From Larus michahellis (taxonomy: Eukaryota > Chordata > Aves > Charadriiformes > Laridae): a stretch of DNA of 64,000 nt. The notes beneath the pieces are model-generated. The model worked only from the letters and a program-made list of their open reading frames with translations, was not told where the DNA came from and did no database searches. The stretch lies in the NCBI RefSeq assembly GCF_964199755.1, contig NC_133906.1:1364001-1428000 (forward strand), given 5' to 3'. This document shows positions 50,946-64,000 of this stretch, piece after piece (the stretch's first letter is position 1; the number at the start of each line of letters is the position of its first letter). Both the position numbers and the translations under genes were made by a program.

Positions 50946-52026
50946 CCCTCATGAGGTTCAGATCAACTTCTATGGCCTCAGGGTGAAGAATGAGCAGATT
51001 ATGCAGGACCTGCTCCAATCCATCAATACAGGTAGGGCCAACGCACACCTGGGGTGGATGGGACCACAAGCCACTCGTGCTCCCCAGCATCAAGGCTTGG
51101 AGCAGGTGGCTGATGCCACCCCAGGCCTGGCACTTGTGTCCCTGGGAGCATCTTTCTGCTGTGACTGTGCTGGTTTCCATCTTGCCTGCTCTCCATTGCC
51201 CACTGGTGCTCCACGTGGAAGGACAGGTTGGACTTGGTGTTGGGACTGAAGCTCTCCTGGATGCTATCCTCCTGAGACCTTGCTCAGCCCGGTCTCCATT
51301 GCCTCAGACCCCTATGAGACCTGTGTCAACACCCGTGCCATCATCACCTGCACATAAACATCTTCAAGGTAAGATGCTCCAGCCTTGGCTGTGGTAGCCT
51401 TGGGGCATCCACTAGGGCTAGCCTTGGTAGCCTTGGGACATCAGCTCTGCTCGTTCCCTTCAGCTTCTTCAACTTCCTCAGCTCTGATGTGCCCCATGGA
51501 GTGTCTACCTCACAATTGCCTCCACCCTGTCTGCCACCAGAATTTCACCTCGGTAGAGCCCCTTGGCCCTCGTGGTCCAAAATGTGGGGACACTGGTGAG
51601 CACAAAAAGGCGTTGGAGGCCACTGAGGGACCTTTGCACAGAAGGGACGAGAAGAGCTCTGTACTTCAGGCACCCAAGTGTGCCCTGAAACACACTTGGA
51701 AACCACTCGTAGACCACCTGGCACGCTCAAAGGCACTCAGAGGCCCCAGAGGAGAGCAGAAAGGTGCTACGATGGCCCAGAGTTGCACCCAAAGGCAGTC
51801 AAAGACCTCTGAGGGCTCATCAAGAGGCGCTCGGAGGAGCCTGGGCCCACACCAGAAGGCACTCGAGAAGACCCCGGTGAGAAGCTTGGAGAACACAGGC
51901 TTCCTGGTGCGGATGGAGAGATGAGATGATGGATGTATGGATGCGCTGAGATGGTGCTGGCCGGGCAGGGAGCTGAGGACGCAGCAGCAAAACATGACAT
52001 GACACAGCCGGTGCTTTCCAGGCTAC
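50946..52026. other. Unrecognised, repeat-like sequence
   Basis: It contains the partner of the inverted repeat (about 51215-51275). At 51600-51890 there are loosely repeated segments of the form 'AAAGGCACTC...GAGG'. No exon is called. The right end borders the DND1 3' UTR. Confidence 0.4.
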
Positions 52027-52032
52027 TTTAAT
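52027..52032 (-). terminator. DND1: Polyadenylation signal ATTAAA, DND1
   Basis: Minus-strand ATTAAA about 620 bp after the DND1 stop codon, in TTGGTATTAAAGTAG. Confidence 0.5.
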
Positions 52033-52650
52033 ACCAAGTGAACAGCACGCAGCCGGACCTCCTGGGCCCGCGGAATCATTCATAGGCAGCCGGTAACCCT
52101 CGGCTGCTGCCCCACAGCACAAACAGCCCTGCACCTCCCAGCACCCGCAGACACTCCCCTCGTTAAAAAGCAGCTCCACCACCCCATGGGACATCCCCTG
52201 CTCACCAAGACTGTCCCTGCGTATGGCCCTGTTCTCACTGGAGGCCATTCCTCAAGGACCAGGCATGGCAGATGTGGCCATGCACCATCCCCTGGTGAGC
52301 CCAGGCCAGCCCCAAGGTCCCCTCGGCAACACCAGCACTCTCCAAGGAGCTGCTTCTTCTCCCAAGACCTGTGCTGGGGCCCCTCCACCACAGAAGAACA
52401 ACACAAACCAACTTAAAAGAAGCCAAACTCGGCTACGCCCCCGAAAAACAGAACCGTCCCCAAAGGCCAGCCGGGGACAGGGCAGCTGTCACGGACCAGG
52501 CCAGCAGCCCCATCCTCCAGAGCCGGCTCTCGAAACAAACCCAAACAAACTCAAAGCAAAGCTGGAACAGGCCCAGGTCCCCAGCGGGGCTCGCGCGCCG
52601 CTCCTGCGGTTGAGGTTCAACTCGTGGCTGGGGCAGAAGGGCTGGCTACG

Positions 52651-55600
52651 TCAGCGGGCACCCTGCGGCAGAGAGGACAGCATGGGGCTCTGCGCGGTGC
52701 TGCGGGGAGCAGCACCCCAAAACCCCCTCCCCTTGTCTCCTCCGCTTCCAACCAGGAATCCCACCCGGAGCTCAGAGCCACCGGGGCCACACTGGCGGGG
52801 GCGGGGGGGGTGGGCGGGAGGTGACAGTGATTCAGCCCTGCCAGGCTGGGTCCCCCCCCCCAACCCCAGACGTACCGCCGCTCCGCACTCCCAGGAGAAG
52901 CTCCAAGACTTTGGGAAAGGCAGGGGGTTGGCACGGACACCCTGCAAGGACTCACCTAGCAGCCGGAGAACCTGCAGAGCCACCGCCACCTTCGCCTCCT
53001 CATGGCCGCTCCTGCCTGGTCCAGCCGGACGGACCCACGTGAACCCACCGAAAGGCACCGGGCACCCCGGGATCACCACCCGGCACCAGAACCGCAGCCA
53101 CCCGTTGGGGTTCGCCTGGATGCACTTGGTGAGGAAGAGGGGGGCGCCCAGGTACCGCCTCTGGCACAGGGCGTTCAGGCGGTCCAGCGCGTTGCGCAGC
53201 ATCGGGGGCAGGGGCGCTGGCTTGGGGACCCCCAGGCGCTTGCCCCCTTGCACCCGGCTGGACGGCGGCTTCTCCTTGCCCGACTGCAGCTTCTGCTTCA
53301 GACTGGGGTTCAGCCAGTCCACCCTTACCTCCAACCCGCTGAGCCTTGTGCTCCCTAGGAGAGACCGACAGGAGATGCTCAGGCGCCAGCCCTCCGGCAT
53401 CACCCCATCCCGCCCCCCAGCACGTGGCACAGCGATCCCCGCGGGTGGCGCGGCACTGACCCACAAGCATCCTTCCCCCGCCTCCACCACCTGGAGCTTC
53501 TCCAGCTCCTCTTGCCACCGAGGTGGGCTTGGGGCTGCCAAAGCTCTGGGGATTTTAGGGGCCGCCTGCCTTTAGGGACAGGAGCAAAAGATGTCAAAGC
53601 CAAATGCTTCTCAGCCGGGGCAGAAACAAGTACAAATCAGGACTCTGGAGGTTCCAGCTGGATGTCTAGGAAATGCATCCCATCGGAGGGTAGTGCAACC
53701 ACGGGACGGGGCACTGAGGGGTAGGGCATCTCCATCGGGAGGATTTAATAACTTGGCCAAAGCTCTGTCTGCCCTGGACTGGTACTGGTGATGCTCCTGT
53801 TCTGAGCAGGCAGTGCCTGAAGACCTCCAGCAGCCCCTTCACCCCACCGCCACCAGGTCTGCACAAGGACTGCTGGAGATCAGCCCCATTAAGGACAGAT
53901 GGCCTCCCAGGGGACAACAGCGAGAGAACACGGGATGTCTCAAGCCTGAAGTCACCCCGCAGTTGAGCGTGGAGCTGGGATCAGTCCTTAGGACACCGGG
54001 AAGACCAGCCCAAGCAGCACCCAGGCCTCCCACTTACCCTCCATCAGGGTCTTCTTGGCCATGGCAGCAGCCTGGTGCGAGCTGTACCTCAGCACAGCAA
54101 GCTGGGCCCGTTTTTGGCAGGGGCTGGCATACAGGGTGATGCTGAGGAATCCCTCCGTGACCTGCCGCAGCGCGGCCTCCAGCTCCCGCCGGCTCACCGA
54201 GGCGGCCAGGCCGTCCATGCTCAGCTCGCACTTCTCCGTGCTCTTGCAGACCACGATGGTGCAGCCCTGCTGCACCTCGTAGTTGTTGAAGGCAGCAATG
54301 GCCTCCTTGGCGCCGCGCCGGTTGCTGTACTTGGCGTAGGCAAAGCCCCGGTTGAGCCCACTGAAGGTCATCATGAGGCGAAACTCGTAGAGCTTCCCCA
54401 CGCTCTGGAAGAGCGGGATCAACACGTTCTCGTACATGTCCTGCGGCAGCTTCCCGATGAACACCTCTGTGCCGGCCGGCGGCGGGTCGCCCACCCAGCC
54501 TGTAGGCACACAAGAGACATGGTGGCCGTGGGTGAGACTCACCTTGCCTCTGTGCCCGACGGGCACCCTACGTGCCATGCTCCCAGGGCACCATGGCGCC
54601 GAGATGCTCTTCTCACCTACCTGGGGGTGGGGCACCGTATCGCCTCTGCCCATTGACCTGCACCAGGTCGATGCCGGTTTCTTTTGTCCAGGTAAGCAGC
54701 GCCATCTTATTGGCCTGGTTGATGCTGTTGGTCCACATCTGAGGAGGGAGGTGACGTTGGCACTTCTCTGGGCAAAGAGAAGCAACCTCCCAACTGGGAG
54801 CAACCCAACCCCATGAAGCAACTGCAGGGCCCAGCAGCAGCCAGCACGCGGAGGAGCAAATGCTGAACCTCTCTGGCCTCAGGAAACCTGAGGAGCCTCT
54901 CAACACTGCACATCCAAAGGACTACCCTGCTCACAGTCCAAGCCTGCTCCACATGACTGAGTCCAGCAACTTTGGTAGAGCAGAAGGACGCCAACGGTTC
55001 CTCTGGGGATGCCTGCGAGGGCTTGGAAAGCCAAGACACAGGCAGCCGTGCTGGCGCTGCAAGAGGGGGCTGGAGCACAGAGCCAAGGCGACCCATCACA
55101 TCATGAGACCCCAGGCGGGCTGGGACCCCAAGACAGACAGCCGTCTTCTACCAGCACCTCCTCAGGTTTCAAGGAAGATCTGGAGCCACATGTTTGGCAA
55201 CAGCATGAGGTTGTAGCTCATTCAAGTACTGCAAAGTCTCATTAGGGCCTCTGAAACCGTACGCTGGGTGGGATTAACCCAAGCTCAGGCTCAGTGCAGC
55301 CTGGCTGCACCCTCCTCTGGTGCATCTCCAGGTGCATCCCCAGCTGGTGGCACCTCCAAGAGGTTTCCTCTTTCCCGAAGACTGGAAAACACCTTTGGAT
55401 GCAGGCGGGGACCCATTTGGGAGAAACCTCTGCTGAGAGGATGCAGACGGGCCACCGCAAACCCTCCTGCCCGGCTCTTGGGTGCCGGCACCGGGCACCT
55501 CCTCTCCCCCCGCTACGGAGGGGGGTCCCGGGGCTCCTGGGCCAGGCGGGACCCGGCCCCTCCCCGGCAACCCCCGGCCGAGCAGGGCCGGGGGGGGGGC

Positions 55601-55783
55601 GCTCATCCTCACCCCCCGGGCCACCGTGGCCACCAGCCCACCGCGGGGGGGTCCCGGGCCGGGGATGGCACCGGGGACTCCCCGAGAGACACCAGCTCCA
55701 CCCCCGCCCCCCCCAGCCCCGGCGTGAGCCGTGCCTCGCACCGGGGCTCCCCCCACCCCGCTGCCGCCCACCTCCGCCTCCAT
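52651..55783 (-). CDS. DND1: DND1 (dead end), germ-cell RNA-binding protein
   Basis: Four exons in phase: 55783-55772 (only MEAE), 54738-54621, 54499-54038 and 53354-52651. The reading is 431 residues if the last exon runs to its first stop; human DND1 has 353. DND1 protects germ-cell mRNAs, binds 3' UTRs and recruits CCR4-NOT. Exon 2 gives [20 protein letters not shown], then [23 protein letters not shown]1 has RNP2 VFIGKL and RNP1 [11 protein letters not shown]2 begins [11 protein letters not shown] double-stranded-RNA-binding domain occupies about residues 250-326 ([23 protein letters not shown]...[11 protein letters not shown]). After LRLLG the chain continues for about 100 residues not seen in mammals, and a good donor (CTAG/GTGAGT) sits there, so a shorter spliced form is possible. 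Confidence 0.88.
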
Positions 55784-56256
55784 GGCCGCCAGTCGCCCCG
55801 CTCCTCCTCGCCGCCCCGACCGCGATCTGGAAAGTTCCACGGCTCCCGCTCCGCCCCCGGCCCCGCTCCGCCCCGGGAGGGGCCGGAGCAGCGACCACCC
55901 CCCGCCCCATCCCCGCCTTCCGCTCCCCCGGCAATTCCACGCGAAGAACCCGTGGATTTAGGAAAAACGAGGCGGTTTTGTGGGGGGGACAGGATGGCGA
56001 GCGAGATGGGGGGACAGCAGCGAGGGCACCCCCGAACCCCCCCCCCCTCGTTCCACCCGGGACCGGGGCAGGGAGAGCCCACCCAGGCTCAGGGGGAGCT
56101 TTGCAGGGGATGCGGAGGCAAGGAGGGAGCGTGGCAGCTGGAGACACAACCACGATTTAAAAATGCGACATTTAAAAAGGCCAGCGAGGCAGGTACGTCA
56201 GTCCTCGCCCCGAGCGCAAAGCGAGGGACAAGGAGCCACGGAGTGGGAGCGACAGG
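55784..56256. promoter_or_regulatory. DND1 upstream CpG-rich region and HARS1 3' flank
   Basis: GC-rich sequence before the DND1 start (about 55784-55930), with no TATA box, presumed to hold its promoter and leader. The rest separates DND1 from the end of HARS1. The long plus-strand frames here are antisense chance products. Confidence 0.45.
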
Positions 56257-56262
56257 TTTATT
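56257..56262 (-). terminator. HARS1: Polyadenylation signal AATAAA, HARS1
   Basis: Minus-strand AATAAA (CGTAATAAACC) about 425 bp after the HARS1 stop codon and about 475 bp from the DND1 start. Confidence 0.6.
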
Positions 56263-56686
56263 ACGTTTCCAGGAGCAGCGCCTTTACATTTTGCTCGGGA
56301 TTAAGGTCACCTCCCCGCGGCCGGAGCAGAGAGACGGGGCGGGATGCTGATTCAAAGCGACGGGGACAAGAAGCTGCAGCCAAGACCCCGGGGTCTGCTG
56401 CCAGCATGGGGCTCCGCGTGTCACCACCGCCGTGGCACTCACCAGAGACACTTGAAAACATCTTTCCAGTGACATACTCGAGGGTCGGGGCACATGGTAG
56501 GAGTCGGTGCAGCCTCTCTGCTCCCGCCGGGAAAGGGAGGGCACGAGACAAGAATAAATACAGCTTTCAAAGGCCCCCCCCCACCCCGACCCCGCACCCG
56601 CTGCCACGTGGCCTGGTGGAAGGCATTTACAGGAGGAAATGTGTCAGCCAGAATCCAACAAACCAGCCGACGTGTCCCGCAGGGGT

Positions 56687-63089
<6,403 letters not shown>

Positions 63090-64000
63090 CTGGGAGAGAG
63101 GGAGCAAGTCATTAACTATGAACGCAAACAGATGCTTCAGCTGTGTCCAGTTTCTCTCCTCTCTAGTTTTAAGTTTCTCTCCTCTCTAGTTTTAAGTCTC
63201 TCTCCCATTCCTGGGGAGCTAAGCTGCCTCTCTGCCCACAGCAGGACAGCTAACACAACTGACTCCTACCAAGCCTGGGCAGAGCTACCACATTCTCCTT
63301 CTAGAGCCACAGACACCTCCACTCAACAGAGAAGAAAAACCAATGGGGCCCATGAGTCATGTGGACAGGTAAAACCAGCTCAGGAACAGACCACGGACTA
63401 AGGAGATGAATTCAATGCGTTACCCTGCCCTCTCAATGGAAGAACAAAGGGAGACATCCGATTATGTTAAAACCCGCTAAGGATTTTTTTTTTATTTTTA
63501 CAGCATAGTTTAATTATGCTCTGTAATAGTAGGTCATTGAGAGCAAAGGCTTAGCCAGATTCAACCTTTCCATGGGTAGTGAGAACATCTCCAATTAAAT
63601 TAGACAGAAACAAAGAGTGCTCGGGAGTTTGCAATCCTCCAGCATCAACATGAACCGGAGAATGATTCATGGAAGACAAGAATAACTGCAGGCAGGTCAC
63701 TCCGCTGTTCCCCGTTGCAGAGGTGCCTTCTCATCCTCAAAGGCATCCGCTTTCACCACTGCCCAAGCACACAGTAGCTGGACAGGCAGTTCCTGTGCTC
63801 AGCTCTTCACCTCCCCCCAGACAGGTTCAAGGGCAGGTAACTGTCCCCCTACCCAGTGGGGGCTGCACATCGGAGCGCAACACCCAGCCCGCACTGCTCA
63901 CCTCCCCTGCAGAGCCCAGCGATGACCCTCTCAGAGGTCCCACCTCCCTCCTGTACACCAGGCACTCCTACCCCTTGCTCTCCTACACCCTTCCCTTTCC
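63090..64000 (-). other. HARS1: HARS1 intron, right edge
   Basis: No exon recognised. A 23-bp unit is tandemly doubled at 63151-63196 (TTTCTCTCCTCTCTAGTTTT...). The remaining N-terminal HARS1 exons must lie to the right of the window. Confidence 0.5.

Noticed and set aside
55268-56350. 360-codon plus-strand frame across the DND1 promoter
   Set aside because: Low-complexity Pro/Arg/Gly composition in a CpG-rich region, antisense to DND1 exon 1.

Overview
The window is nuclear DNA of a bird. It carries many CR1 LINE fragments, short GC-rich introns, avian-type LTR fossils and a CD14 that ends in a transmembrane helix. The host genes follow the order and orientation of human 5q31.3: SLC35A4 (+), CD14 (-), TMCO6 (+), NDUFA2 (-), IK (+), WDR55 (+), DND1 (-), HARS1 (-). 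One additional gene, between SLC35A4 and CD14, has no counterpart that I know of in the mammalian interval. The species cannot be told from the sequence alone.

Layout. 1-5000 is gene-poor: one unassigned minus-strand reading frame, one solo LTR with clear ends, one probable LTR and two CR1 pieces. 5040-8360 holds SLC35A4 as a two-cistron gene: a three-exon upstream frame encodes the conserved 103-residue SLC35A4 microprotein, followed by the single-exon Golgi nucleotide-sugar transporter. 8470-14203 (-) is a 16-exon gene whose exon phases all fit. It encodes a kinesin-motor-like protein of about 557 residues whose P-loop and switch II positions no longer match a nucleotide-binding motor, followed by coiled coil. 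14345-15140 is CR1 and 16590-18551 is CD14. 22160-33000 is TMCO6 in 12 exons; intron 10 contains an antisense endogenous retrovirus (27952-31532) with one long gag/env-like frame. 33050-34342 is NDUFA2, sharing a 237-bp divergent promoter with IK (34580-44525, 20 exons, one U12-type AT-AC intron). 45417-48546 is WDR55, 48695-52000 is repeat-rich, 52027-55783 is DND1, and 56257-63089 is the 3' two thirds of HARS1, which continues beyond the right edge.

These are mostly unrelated housekeeping and immune genes packed head-to-head or tail-to-tail: Golgi sugar transport, LPS co-reception, complex I, splicing, nucleolar WD40 function, germ-cell RNA control and tRNA charging. Exon coordinates were derived by reading splice signals and checking codon phase across each junction. 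Functions come from family recognition. No alignment or database search was run.
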